Positions 1 through 13,177 of a DNA stretch of 64,000 nucleotides are shown here, piece by piece. Source of the stretch: Setophaga petechia (taxonomy: Eukaryota > Chordata > Aves > Passeriformes > Parulidae). The stretch lies in assembly GCA_024362935.1 (NCBI GenBank), contig JANCRA010000001.1:54381930-54445929 (forward strand), read 5' to 3'. Both the position numbers and the translations under genes were made by a program. The stretch's first letter is position 1. The number at the start of each line of letters is the position of its first letter. The notes below the pieces were generated by a model. It ran no database searches and was not told the origin of the DNA. It worked only from the letters and a program-made list of their open reading frames with translations.

Positions 1-3000
1 TCAACACCACCAGGAAATTAAACCAGGTCTTATTGAGGGAAATCTGAAACTCATTCTGTATTGGCATTAAATTTTTACAAAACTATTGGTGCAAACAACA
101 CAACTTTAAGGTTGTACATTTGCATAATTTGCATAATATCCACAGCACCCTGTGATTCCCCACTTCTCTTAGCTAGAAGTGCTGCAAATCAGAACAGACC
201 ATCTGAGAGTGTTGTCCTAAGCAAGTTACAAATTCAGTCTCCGACATTTGGAGCTAAACATCCTAAGATGGCTACAACTCCACTTAAATCATGTGCAGGA
301 ACTCAATCACCTCCCTTTTCCATACCTGTTTTTATCAGAAATAAGAGATTGTCCAAAGGGTTGCAAATAACAACACTAAGATGTACATTAAAGTACTTTG
401 TTATGCTAATGATGCAAATAATTTTTTATTATCCTGCATATAGTCTGAAATAAATCTGCTTGGACCTCCCTGCATTTAAGAATCTGTAAAGTTGGATATC
501 AACTCTTTATAAGTTATAAAAAGTTAGCTTGCCTGCCACAGAATGGAGAAACAGAGGTAAGGGATTTGTTATTAACTCATTTATGGATGCTGAAGCACGC
601 AGAAGCTAGCAAGAGAATGCAGGTAAATTTAACTACAACAAAAGTAAAAGAGAGTACAGAGGAAACACACCCATGAAAATATTTTGTATGAATAGTACTG
701 GAATTTCAGCTACACCTTCTGCTTATTTAAACATCATTACAGGACCATGGGGTTATTGCTGAAAGCTGCCTGTTCTGGAGTTGGTCACAGCATTCATGTT
801 AATGGTGTGCTACCTGTGCCAAGAAAGTGGAGCTTCACTGCAAGTACTTGAAACAGATTCTATAGAATATAACCTGGGCTAAACACCCAGTCATGCAGAC
901 AGCAAAATATTAGACTGAAAGATTAAATGGCATGTTAATTTCAAATGCATTTGTGAGACTACCTGCTTTTCTTCATTATTTGCTTCAACAATGAAAAAGA
1001 GGTGAACAGGGTGAAAAGGGAGCTGCTTTGTTTCCTTCAGACCAGAACAGATGCACATCAGATGCTACAGTCCTTTGTGTAAAGAAATATATTGCAGTCT
1101 ACAACATTCCCAAGACAAAATGAACAAAATCAGCAGTTTCAGATTTCTTTTTTTTTTTTTTTTGAACACTTAACTACTTGACTTGAAGTGTCTGTGGAAC
1201 AGGTTTGCAGTAAAGCATGTTTCTGAGGCAGAAAGGAGTACCTGCAGTGTTAAGGCAGTCACAAGTGGGCAAGTACATTGATACCTGCTTTTGGATATCT
1301 GTTTTGCTAGCATTCCACAATAGTGTCATAAAAACTATCCTCTGAGCCCCTTCTCAGGTAATAATTACACAGACAATGGTAACAAGGACGTCAGCCTGAG
1401 TTTTAGAAGGCATAGTTAATCAGTGCAGCTCCATTGCCTTCATTGTATTTGTAGCAGTGTCAGTAAATTAAGTTACTTGGCATATCTCCTTTCAGAGAAA
1501 AACCACATTGAATTCCATCTTCTAAAACAAAATAATTCTTATTATGTTTCCTATGCATACCATATTTGGACATCAGAAGTATTAGATAGAAAGACAAATG
1601 GCATTGGAGTAGACTAATACACTTCAAACAAAAAAAATGCTTTGAAATTGTATTTTCTCTGTGTAAAATAAAGTGGATGCTGCATCATTGGTGAAAGCAA
1701 CTCCCAGCCTGAGCAGGACAGAAAAGAGATGGAAAGAGATGAGCTGGTGGATGGAAATGTATAGAATGTTTCAGGTCAAAAGATGAAACAAGTGTGTAGA
1801 GAATTACAAACCCATGAGCAGCAAGCATTACTTGAGCAAAAAAGGCAACCAAGAGTGAAGTCATCTCATCTGCACTCCTGGAGAAAGAGTGTGGACAAGC
1901 CACAGAACTGTAACCTCCCTGGATCTGGGAAAGTTTAGGTTCCAAGAGCAGATAGTGGGGCACTACTAGGAGTCCTTTATCTCCAGTGAAGTCTCCTGCA
2001 CCATATCAATTTACACCAGGGAAGGAGACTGAGCTGCAGGGATGTAACAGGAAACCCCTGCTCTAGGTTGGAGTGAGGTGAGAGGAAGTTAATGTGCACA
2101 ACTCAAATGACTGCTGATTTGCTGATGGCTCATGTATTTAGTGTTTAAGATCCTAAGTCAGGTTGCTTTGTTTCTTCAGTTTTGCTCAAGAAGGAGAAAG
2201 GACAACTCTTAACCACAAAGGATTTGAGAATTAAAAAATACTTGCCCACAGAGTGAAATTTTGAAAGTGATTTCTTTTTTTGCCTTTTCCAAACTACATC
2301 ATAGACTGCTTTGGTTCTCCCTGGTTTTCTTTGGGTAAGTACCTCTCTTCTCAGTAATGTCTTATGCATAGCGACACTCAAAGGACTCCAATTGAAGGCT
2401 CAACAAGAAAGAAAATCTTGTTTTTTCTTACTTGCATCTATATGTACTTCTACCTCCCAAATTCATGGAAGAGCAACCACTGCATTTGGCCTGGGTTTGC
2501 AGTCACTTGGTCTGCTGGAATAATGTTAAGGACTGAATACCCAAAGTACACAGGCTCATGTTTATTTACACAATTGCTGATCAGACCACTTAAAAGTAAT
2601 TTCACAGTTACATACAAAGAAGCCTTAAATTAGAGGGAAGACCTCTCTGGGTAAACACTTCAGAAACTTTTGAGTTGATGTAGCTCCAATTCTCAGCCTT
2701 GTTCCACTACCCAGGTAAGTTTGTTGAATATTGTGACACTGAGCAGCCTACTGTCAAAAAGAAGACCTTTGATTCCTATTAAAGTTGAGTAATGTCATGT
2801 CAGCTTCTCTTTAGAATAAAGAAAAATTCCAATATTGGAACCTCTCAGGCTTTCTTAGAGAAAATCCACTGCTCATATTGGCATAAAGAAACCCTACCAG
2901 TAGGAATATAAATCTAAAAAACTATTTTTAAAAATACAAATATTTTTCTCCAGGTACAGATAAATTCTGCAAATTTTCAGTGATCTTCAGAGAAAATAAT

Positions 3001-6000
3001 TTTCAATAAGTTATGTTTTTATTCCCACTGTTATACAGCTTTAAAAATATGGGGTTTTTTCCTCTGTGGTGATTTCATATCTAACGTATTCCTACAGTTA
3101 TCTAGCAATGACAATTTCACTAAGATTAAAATAAGAAATGAAAAATATATTTTTTCATGTTTTGTTTCCTGAATATGCAGAACATATGGCTAAGTTTGCT
3201 TGTTTAAATCTCTGCCTGATAAGCCTTAGAGACAATGGGTCTATTTAAAAGTTGTATAGGAAACAATTGATGCCAGAGAGTTTCCTGTAATAGAAGAGTG
3301 ACTTCTCTCCAATCACATTCAGCTAAGGGTTTGATCCAATAGTACAGCTTAACACCCTTAACTTAGGCTTCCTTTTAAACTCTCAGGAAAATTAGAGATA
3401 GATTTGGTCACACTGAATTTGAGTGCATTCCCCTGAATGTATGTTTTTTTCCTATTAGTCTGCTGTCCTTGAAGTCATCAGGGTACATCTCAATGGACTT
3501 TTGGCACATGAGGGTCAGAAAATACGTTGTGGACAAACATACACCTGTATTTTTCTCTGTAAATAATGGCAGTTTCCCAATTCTGACCTCAGGTAGACCG
3601 ATTATGATATGTACCACTGGGGACTAAGTGTTATTTGTAGCTGTGCAATAGCATAATCCAAGTAATAAAAGCACTCTGTTAATGACAGCTTTTTTTTTTC
3701 CTCCACCTTGAATTGGTAATGTGGTTATATTTGCTGTCATGGCATGCTGTGTGATTTGGACATATCCCTCCAACATTTTGTGCATTCATGGTAAGTGTGC
3801 CTTCCCTAGAGCACTATGATTTTCTCTTTCCATGCAATGGGATAAATTACATTGAGATGTTGACAATCTGTCAAATCCTAGCTCAAGAAAGAGAAAAAAA
3901 TCCCCGTTTCCTACTTAGATACTTTCAAAAGCTTCTTTTATTTTAGATTTAGACTATTCTTAACACCAGTGGTGATAAAAGACAGAGACTATCTCATGCA
4001 TGGCTATGTTTTCTTATTACCCAAACACCACATCACAGATTGTCCCTTTCAGACATTGGAGTTAGCAGACTTTCCTCTTGCCAGTTGTACAGTTCTGTCC
4101 CTGTTCACTGATGGCATGGAGTGCTGGGGCAAACTTTGAAAAGGAGGTGTTAGAAGTGCTTGTGGGTTTAACAATGCTATGAAGAGAAAGGCACGACATG
4201 CTGTTGCTTCAGTTCACCCTGCATTTCTCCTATTAATGGATTCGACCAAAGCTGTGTGGATCTGATGATGCCTGATTGTAATTTACATAATAAGATGCAT
4301 TCCCTGAGTGTAAAGCAGCTGGGTTTTAATTAGTCATGTGATAAGTAAGGACAGTGGTATATTTTGTGCTTGGGTCTTTAAAAATACAAACTGCCAAACA
4401 AAAGAATGAGATAGAGTTTTTTTGGTTTTTAGGTGGCTCCTGCACATTAGGTAGTGTTGAGCCAAAGAGTGGCAATTTCAGAACAGCAGAGGTTGCTCAA
4501 AAGATGACAACATTCCTATGCTCTGACTGCATTTGTACACACTAAATTTGCTTGCAAATGTAGCCTGAAATGCTCCTTGTGTGCAATGCCCTGTAATTTT
4601 TAAACATGCTGAGTAAAGATTTTATTTAAAAGCATAAAGTAGTGGTTCGACCATAAGGAAGTACTTTACAAAGAAGCCCTTTGAAATTTAAATAAGATAG
4701 TCTTCTACTGAACAATCTCCACAGTTGCAGGGAGAAAAGGACACGTTTTAAATTTAAAAGAAAAATACAGGGCTTGCTATGGAAGGTAGTAAAGTGAAAA
4801 TGGATTATTAACTACTGCTATATGTAGCCAAAGGAAAACCTTCCAGAAGAGCAGGGGTCTGATTCCTTCTCACTACCAGCTCTTCTGAAGGAAGAATGTG
4901 GAACTGGGAGCCAAAGCTTTATACCAAATCAGTACTTTGCTCCAAGTTTCCTGCATAACCATGAATATATCAAGCCATGCCTCAGCTTTTCTTTCTTTGA
5001 AATGTGGATAATTTTACTCTTCCATGTGTTGTGAGATTTAGCAAATCCCATATAGCCACCTGCTTTGAAAGCTTCAAGAGGAAAGAGTTGGATGCCAAAA
5101 TATTATCAGGCATACATAAAAATATATAATTAGGACTATAAAGGCAGAATTGAAAATTAAGCAATTCATTAACACTTCACCCCAATTGTCAAGTGTTTCC
5201 TTCACAGGGATTAAAGGATGACCTGTCTGAGAAGTGAGAAACTTTTCCAAGGGCGTGTTTCTCTTACAAATTGTTTCCTGTCTCTGCTTGTTCTAAAAGT
5301 AATTTATGGCCAGGAGATACTAAAGAAATTTCTCTTTGGGGCTAATAACCTTTAGAAAATCTGTTTATGTTTCAAGTTGTGGAAGTACATAGAACAAAAG
5401 AAGCATGAGGAAGACTGTCCATCACACTGCTCCATCTGCTTCACATTTCAAAAATACTTTCCAGTTAACAAAGCAGTAAAACATTACTAAGAGAAGCAGT
5501 GTAACACAACAAAGTGGGCGTTGGAAAGAATTGTCAAAAAATTATTACATAATTATATTTATCAATATAAGTTTTTTAATCACCAAAATGTGAAACTTTC
5601 ACAAGCTGTTCACATGCAATTCTCACAGAAGTCAGCTAGAGTGGCTGGCCTGTGTATTACTGGAGAAAAAATTTACCAGGATGAAGGGATGCCACTCACT
5701 GTGTGGGAGGAGTTCTCTTCTTCGAATGTCTTTCTTTCTTTTTAAAAGACATTTGATTTAAAATCCATGAGAGCAAAACTAATTGATAATGACTTGCAAG
5801 AAAAGAGTAAAATTAGCATGAAAGCTTGGTGTTAATAAGCAATTAAGAAAGCAAGGCAAAATCCTGAAAAAAATGCTTGCACAAATGCTTGCACAAATGC
5901 AAAAGCACATGCTTATTATTGCTTACTATTCCAATAAAATTAAAAGCAATCCACTTCAGTGGATGCAACCGTTTGGAAAGGTTGACTTCTAGGATGGAAC

Positions 6001-6512
6001 TCTGTCCCTTCAGTATGACAAAACAGCTTTTTACCTAGTCAAACCAAACTTATCTTCAGATATCCCAGCACATAGCTTTTAAAAGCACAATTTTGTACAA
6101 TAACATTTTAAATGTATATTAAAATAATCCTTATTATTACATAGGACACAAGATAGCTTTTTGGTCAAATTAGTTCACAACTTTTAATGGCAAATGTGAA
6201 TAGAAATATAAATTACATTGGTTTGTGAAGTAAGTAGGTGTCACAGTAATTGTCACCTACAGTCAGATTATGGTCACTGTAACTTCAATGCAAAACTGGA
6301 CTAATTCCACAGATCTCAATATAATTACTCTGGAATAATTCTGGTGGAGAATTACTCTGGAACTCTTGTGGAGAATGACACCCTTAAGTGATTTTCAGAC
6401 AGGCAGAAGAAATTTTTATGAGTATGAAAATAAATGCAAGCACCACTAGAGCGAGTACAATATTTCTATTGCATCAGATATATGTTCTTATTTTTGTTTT
6501 CTTCTGACTCTT
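1..6512. other. Intergenic flank upstream of PTPN13, no gene seen
   Basis: AT-rich single-copy DNA. Open frames on both strands are short and none resembles a known protein family. There is a T16 run at 1148-1163 and a short imperfect direct repeat at about 6322-6374 (attactctgga twice). In mammals this side of PTPN13 belongs to the divergent gene MAPK10. I looked on the minus strand for kinase-like N-terminal coding sequence and saw none, so any MAPK10 sequence here would be 5' untranslated exon or intron. Confidence 0.6.
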
Positions 6513-6656
6513 TGCGGCGGTTTCACAGGAAATATGTTTTTTGGGATTTCTGGGATATGCTGTGGTCAGGCCAATGGGTGCTCAGATTTTAATATTGGCA
6601 CCTGGTGTGGCCACTGGGGATGTTTGGACACGCCTCTGAGAACACACACACACACC

Positions 6657-6695
<39 letters not shown>

Positions 6696-7014
6696 CCACA
6701 CACACCCACCCACACACCCACACCCACACACACACACACCCACACACCCACACATACACCCACACACACCCACCCACACACCCACACCCACACACACACA
6801 CACACCCACACACAGACACACACACACCCACACCCACACAGACACACACACACCCACACACACCCACACAGACACACACACACCCACAGACACCCACACA
6901 CACATACACCCACAGACACACACACACATCCACACACAGACACAGACACACACATACACACACCCACACAGACACAGACACACACCCACACACACACACA
7001 CCCACACAGACACA

Positions 7015-7046
<32 letters not shown>

Positions 7047-8215
7047 TGCACACACACACGCGGGTTAAAAGCAGGGCTCTCCCCCCTCGGAGCCCTCTTT
7101 GAATTTCCGGCCGGAAGAGTTGCCTCTCTCTCCCAGCCCAGCTGCTAGCTGGGCGGGGTGAGGGGAAAGCCATGCGGCCCTGGGAGAGGTAGGCCTGCCT
7201 CCCCCCACGAGGGTAGAAGGGTGGAAGAGAGAGAGACCCCAGGAGCCATCGGACAGGCCCCCCCCCATCTTGGAGACAGAGAGTGCAGCCTGTGCTTGAG
7301 ACTGTGTTACCTTGAGACTTGATAATATGTGCTGGCAGCGGGCTGAGGAGGAGGGTGGGGGCAGCGAGAAGGTGTCCGGCTGCTGTGGGAGTCTCCGGGC
7401 AGTCAGAGCCCGAGCTTTTAACCCTTTGTGGACAATGAAAACTTTACAGAACATTAACCCTTCCTAGAAGAGAGATAAGAGTAGAGGATGAAGGAGGAAA
7501 TGGGCCAGTGATGGGGTCTGGCAAGTGAGAGATGTTGGAGGAATGGAGAAGATGGAGTGGCATTTTTGCCGGACTCTTTTTTTTGTATAGCCATGGACTG
7601 TTTCCTTGTGATGCAGAGACTGCATTCCAGGGGGAAGCAAGGCCTCAGAGCCAGGAGAGTTCAGTGTTGAGACCCCTCGGCCCCAGGGGGTGTAAAAGAA
7701 ATGGGGGTGCGGGGGAGACAGAGGTCCCAGAGGTGAGACTGTGCTCTGTTTGGAATGGGACGAGGCATCCTTAAAAAGACCACCCTTGAACAGCCCTGTC
7801 CATGCCGGTGGTGAGAGCACCTGGCATGGAAGGAAAATGTCACAATAGCAAAGGATCTCCAGGCGGTGCTACGTGTGACAAGAAGTCCATGGCACAAGGA
7901 AGGACTCCTTCTACTCTTGATGAACTGAGGATTTGATTATCCAAAGGGGTGGTACCAGACCGAGTATTGATAATTTTGGGAAATGTAAATGTATTGGGAT
8001 TTTGGTGGGAGAGAGGAGGGGGAGTGTTTCTGTGCAGTTTTCATTTTCCTTGTGTGCTTTTTTTTTCCTTTCTTTGTAGTTTAGTTAATAAAGTTTTTTT
8101 CTTTCCCCCAAGTAGGAGCCTGCTTTGCCTATTCCAGGTACCACCTCACAGCAGACATCAGGGAGAGGATGTTCTCATGGGGGCACTGGCATTGTGCCAG
8201 TGTCAAACCATGACA
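6513..8215 (+). mobile_element. Solo LTR of an endogenous retrovirus, with 5-bp target site duplication
   Basis: The block starts with TG (6513) and ends with CA (8215). It is flanked by the same 5-bp word, CTCTT, at 6508-6512 and 8216-8220, as expected for an integrated LTR. A poly(A) signal AATAAA lies near 8086, followed by a T-rich stretch and about 120 bp of U5-like sequence, which puts the LTR on the + strand. The 3' end (ggcactggcattgtgccagt and the following tgtcaaaccatgaca) resembles songbird LTR families that I know only by general appearance. No gag, pol or env sequence lies beside it, so it is a solo LTR left by recombination. A 5-bp duplication is most usual for ERVL-type elements, but the class is not certain. 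Open frames inside it are not coding. Confidence 0.8.
6642..7059. repeat. CA-rich compound microsatellite/minisatellite inside the LTR
   Basis: About 418 bp made almost only of CA dinucleotides, interrupted by extra C (CCCACA) or G (CAGACACA) in a recurring higher-order pattern. It lies in the U3 part of the LTR. All frames are open for long distances because the repeat has no stop codons; the resulting His-Thr-Pro or Cys-Val-Gly ORFs are artefacts of composition. Confidence 0.97.
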
Positions 8216-11200
8216 CTCTTTGATAGTTCCTTTAGTGGTTTATAGAGGGATTCTACTTCTTTAATTCTATGTTTCTCTTGCTATGTTCTCCAGGAATCTA
8301 TCTTCAGACTTCTTTTTGTTGGTTTTCCAAAGCATTTAGTTAGTCAACAAACATGTTTGCATCAGTCTATCTTATTATTATTTCTTCATCCATAGATATT
8401 TTTACCTTTACTGAAATATTTAATCACCGGTAATGTCAGATATTTGTTTATGTATCTTTGGCTGCTACTAGGAAATGCAAGGACCCTGGTATTGCCTCTG
8501 TAAAGATGGCACTGGGAACATAAAAAAAATCATGAAGAAAATATTGAGAACAATTTTCAGGACTCAAGAGTTTGTTACACTGTTGTTACAAGCAGTGTCC
8601 CTGAATGAATGCTATCCATGAGAGAAACTTTAAAAAAAACCAACTTATATATGTCAACAATCAGTGGTAAAAAATTAGGAAAAAGAGGGTTGATTTATGT
8701 TAATTTGGTTTGCTAACTTTTACTGGGTTTATGACCTTTTAAAGAAAAGCACTGCAATTACTACATTCAGTTCTCATCCCTTCCAGTTAGGTTTAAGATC
8801 ACCCATCTGAATATGCACATATTTGCTAGTCAAAAATAGCAAAATCATACAATCCTTAAAGATGAATATGAACACCTTAGTTTCCAGTAATTTCTGCCAC
8901 CTTAGCAAAGTGGGATTTGATCAAGCAGAAAAAATTCACGTGTGTAGCCTGAGGAATTCCAACAGCTCGGGAATCCCAGCAAAGTGGGATTTGATCAAGC
9001 AGAAAAAATTCACGTGTGTAGCCTGAGGAATTCCAAAGCTGTACACACACTGTAAATGTTTGATTGTTTGCCTGCAGAGAGCCACCTACTGAAACTGTCA
9101 TTGTGCAACTTTCCTTGCATGAAACCAAACCCAAAACCAAATTTGGGGATATCCCTCAAATCACAGAATTCATCACTAGATAAGCAGCATTTCTTGTTGA
9201 CCTGTGAGTACTGGAGATCACAGCCAAATATAAAGCTGTCATTTTTACAAATCACTCCTTCTCTGTTTGAGGGAACCATGGAGCTCTCAGCAGCAGTTGT
9301 GCTATCACTTGCACACAGGATGATGCCAAGTTGCATTGCAGCAAGAGGAATGAATTGACTGAAGGCAAACACAATGCTTGTAGATGCTGGAGAGCTACAG
9401 CAGAAGAATATTCAAAATCCACAATGCCTGGCCTTTACAATTTGGTCAGCAGAGAGTCATCAATTATAGAATTATAGAAATAATAGAAACACTACAGTTT
9501 TGGAAAAATAAAATCTTTTTTTCTCTGTGCCCCCCTGTGCCCCTGGCAACTTGTCTAGACTTTGGTCTGTCCCTCCATACAATCTAGCTACTGTTGATGT
9601 GAGAGCCTTTTCTTCCAAACAGGCTGCAGTCTGGGACAGCCTTTGTGTATTCCTCAGCCTTGGTGACCCTTCATCTCATTTCAAATCTCAGATGAAAACA
9701 AGTCCTTTTCTCCTACTCTCCCTATACATTTTAATGTCTCTCTTCCGCTGCTCTAACTCTTCACTGTAATATTCCTGAACAAAACCTTCATTAAGATAGA
9801 CTCCAAAGTTAAATGCAGAGATACCAGTTTGAACAAGTAGTTTCTGTCTGGGCAAGATTGTTCTCTACTGTATATTTACTATTATTTAAACCAGTCTGGT
9901 TTTAAGTATCTAGAGCTAATTAGCTCCGGTAAATTAGATTTTCTTGAAGATTATCCTCAAGAGCTGAAAGTCTTGGTGTAAGAACTACTTTCCTAGTGAA
10001 CTTCCTTTTTTTCCCTACAAGATACCAATATTCACAAAAATATCTTAGGGCTCTTTTTTTGCAACAGTACTGATATAGGGCCAACAGGAGCACTACAGAC
10101 TTCACTGGCACTAACCTACAAATGGATTTCATTGCAGATGAGGACTGAAAATACTTCCTCCAACTGGCACTGAGCCTCATCAAATGTTTGTAGGCAGTGT
10201 TTTCCCTATCCCTTGATTGTCATTTAGCCAGAGAACAAAAAATGGCCAGTAGTTCTAAAGGGATCTGTGTATCAAGCTGCCAAAGTTCAGATACCACTTG
10301 TTCTGTACTTTTCGAAAATGAGGTCCCCATTTGTGCACCAAAACAGGGAAACACCCAAAATTAATTGTTGCTTTTGAAAATCCCAGACAGTCACTGTACT
10401 GTCTTAATATTTCCCAGAGATTTAATCTTTGTGGTAGCTATTTCCTTTTGCTGCTTCTTTCTGAGCCACTCATGTAATTTGCTTAGGATCTCTTAGATAA
10501 TATAAGGACAACACCTAATACAGACAAACAGAAGGTGCTTTGTGGGCCAAGTGTGTGAATTACTGTGTGATGCACCTATGTTGGGCTTTTTTCTTTTTTC
10601 GTTTTTATGGCTTTCATTAGTCACAAAGGCTGAATTGTCAGACTTAGTCTCCCTCTAAACTGACCTTTACATGTACACTGCAGCAGGCCACACCATTTTT
10701 GATTCTCTGTTGCCAACACTCTTGAGCTTAAGGGATGATTCTGTCCAGTTTATGTACAGGTTTAGTCCTAGTACACAGCTGAGGTGTGGCCAGACATGCA
10801 CCCCAAACCAGGAACTTGGAGATGCTCTTGAACCTCCCAGTTCAGGCATAGATAGAGACCCAACTTTGTATTAAGGAAGTTTTACCATGAACAGTAGATA
10901 ATATAAATTGGCTTCTTTTTTTTTTTTTTTTTTTCTTAAGCAAAGTTGCACTACATTAAACATAAGCTATAAGTAAATGATGCAAGATTTTGATGGTGGA
11001 GTAATTGGAGGACATTTATTTACCAGACAATCTCTTCAGAGGAAAATTTAATGTTTGCAACTCTGGTTAGCATGGAAACTTCCTCGGAATAGCTAAGAAA
11101 AAAGTCACACTCGGGAATCTCTTAAGTACAGGAATGTCAATCTTTGCAGTAAATGCGTTGTGTTTGCAACAAATCCAGAGGCAGCACACTGACAAAAGCC

Positions 11201-12769
11201 ATTTCATTTTCCCACAGTGGAGGCATTCCAAGGCATCAGTCTTTGTGCACATGCTGTGTCTTTCCTTTAGCCAGTGATGTAAGAAGTTTCTAAAGTTATG
11301 GCAATGTTTTCCGTGTATTTGCATTCCTGTAAAATGCACAGTAGATGAACATGGTAATTATATTTTTCATTGATCCTAAACTCCAAGTTTCCTTGTTGAA
11401 ATGTCTAATTAAAAATATAATCAAATAGTCTAATGAGATAATTGTTAAGGCATCCACATACATTTGACAAGGCCAAGGAAAATGCTGTCCCAAACAGATG
11501 CTCATTAGGACAATGAAGAACAAGGAAATAAATCTTCTTTTGAGGAAAGTAAATTACAATCAAATTTACAGTCTTTTAAGGGAGATGACTCTCTGGGGAG
11601 GAGACTAGTATATTTAGAGGTGTGTTCTAGTACAAGTATACAATATTTACTGGTTGTATAGGTTGGGTTTTAACACATCCCCGAGTCCTGCTTCATTCAT
11701 TCTGTTTCCTTGAGTCAATAATGCACCTTTGCAGAAAATCATATTCCTACAAAGAATTCTTTCTGTGGCCTACCTTCAAATACAGTGAAGACAGAATATA
11801 TAGTGGCATGGGTTAGAGCCACTATGAATTGGTTTGAAGTGTGGAAACAGAGTTTTTCATGTATTACAGATCATTAACATATTAAAAACTCTGTTTCAGT
11901 CAGACAGTGACATGTGGAAAGAGGAGGTGCCATAGAATGTATAAATGTACAGGGACCAAAATGAGCTCCTTTTGGAAATGTGGATACCAATACAGTCAGT
12001 TCACCTTAAAATGTAAGTAGATAGTTATCAACTTAAAGAACTTGTATTACAAGAAAATTATATTTAAATTACATAACTAACAACCTCTCAGATTACTGTA
12101 GCCTCTTACTATGTAAATTAGTTTTACTACTCATCTTTATTTTTGTTTTAGTTACGGCAGACTGACTTTTATGCTGAGTCCTTAATACTTTGGTTAAGAC
12201 AAGGCAATTGCTATTTCACTAGGAAACAGTTACAGTCAAATATTTTTATTTACTTTAAAGCGACTGTTCTCGCAATGTTTTAATTTTTTTTTTTTTTTTC
12301 ACACAGAAATTACTCTTCCAGACTATCATTCTGAAAGTTCATTTTCGCACAGCCCGACTTTGGGGCCACATCTCTGGTGGCATTATTCTCTGCAACTAAA
12401 AGTGCTATTTTGTGACTATTTTCTTCCAGAGTCTGCCTCCACAGAGGAGGGAGCTACTACAAAAACTCCAGAGGAGCCCGTCGGGGAAGCTCCAACCCCA
12501 CTGCACAAGTGGGCAGTGGGTTCCCACAGTGCATTTCACATTCCAAGTGGAAAAAGAAGTCTTAAAAAAAAGGCAACCCACCCCAACTTTTCACCACATG
12601 AAGTGGACCTTTCCCTCACCAAAGTTTGTCTGACATCTATGAACAACTGGCCGTGTTTGAAAGCTTTGGCGTTAAGGATTTGTTCAAGTTTACGGACCAA
12701 GACTTCCAGCTGAAGAGCCAAGGTCTGGGAGCAGCCAGATCATCCCCGAGGAAAAAAAAAAAAGGAAAC
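8216..12769. other. Intergenic sequence between LTR and CpG island
   Basis: AT-rich DNA with no recognisable gene. It holds the 74-bp tandem duplication at 8904-9036, a T19 run at 10916-10934 and a T16 run at 12284-12299. From about 12.3 kb base composition changes and open frames up to 118 codons appear (12360-12713, + strand), but they match nothing I know. This could be proximal promoter or an untranslated exon of the divergent neighbour. Confidence 0.55.
8904..9036. repeat. 74-bp tandem duplication, two copies
   Basis: A 59-bp segment at 8904-8962 recurs at 8978-9036 with no visible difference, giving a period of 74 bp. It begins agcaaagtgggatttgatca and ends gaggaattccaa. The 15 bp between the copies is not clearly repeated after the second copy. 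The identity of the copies suggests a recent duplication. Confidence 0.93.
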
Positions 12770-13177
12770 AAAAGAAAAAAACCGCCTTTGGGGCCAAGAA
12801 CGGGGCTGAAGTTCGCCCCCAGGAGAGCCGAGTCCCGAGTCAAACCTCAAGTGGCTGCGGAGCTGCGGCCGGACCCTGAGGGCGGGAAGGGGTCGGGGCC
12901 GGGGCCGGTCGGGGCGCGGAGGGAGCGGGCGGGGCCGGGCGTGTGTCAGCATCTACCCCGCCGCCCCGGGGGCGGGAGGGAGAGAGAGAGGGAGAGGGAG
13001 AGGAGAAGGGAGAGACACAGGGAGGGGAGGAAGGCGCGGCGCTCGGGGGCGGAGGGCGGTGCGCACCGCCTCCCCGCGCTGCTGCTGGAGGCCCCGAGGG
13101 GCAGCGACCGGAGGAGCGGAGCGGGCAGCGGGAGCGCCGGGCCGGCGGGGCCGGGCGGCCGCGGTGCGAACCCGCAG

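Noticed and set aside
6534..7173. Long open frames of 157-204 codons on both strands (His-Thr-Pro or Cys-Val-Gly rich)
   Set aside because: They are translations of the CA-rich repeat, which contains no stop codons; no real protein signal.
7464..8245. Open frames of 78-118 codons in the LTR
   Set aside because: They lie inside U3/R/U5 sequence and resemble no retroviral protein.
1..12769. MAPK10 coding exons on the minus strand
   Set aside because: Expected neighbour by mammalian synteny, but no kinase-like or N-terminal MAPK10 text was found in any frame.
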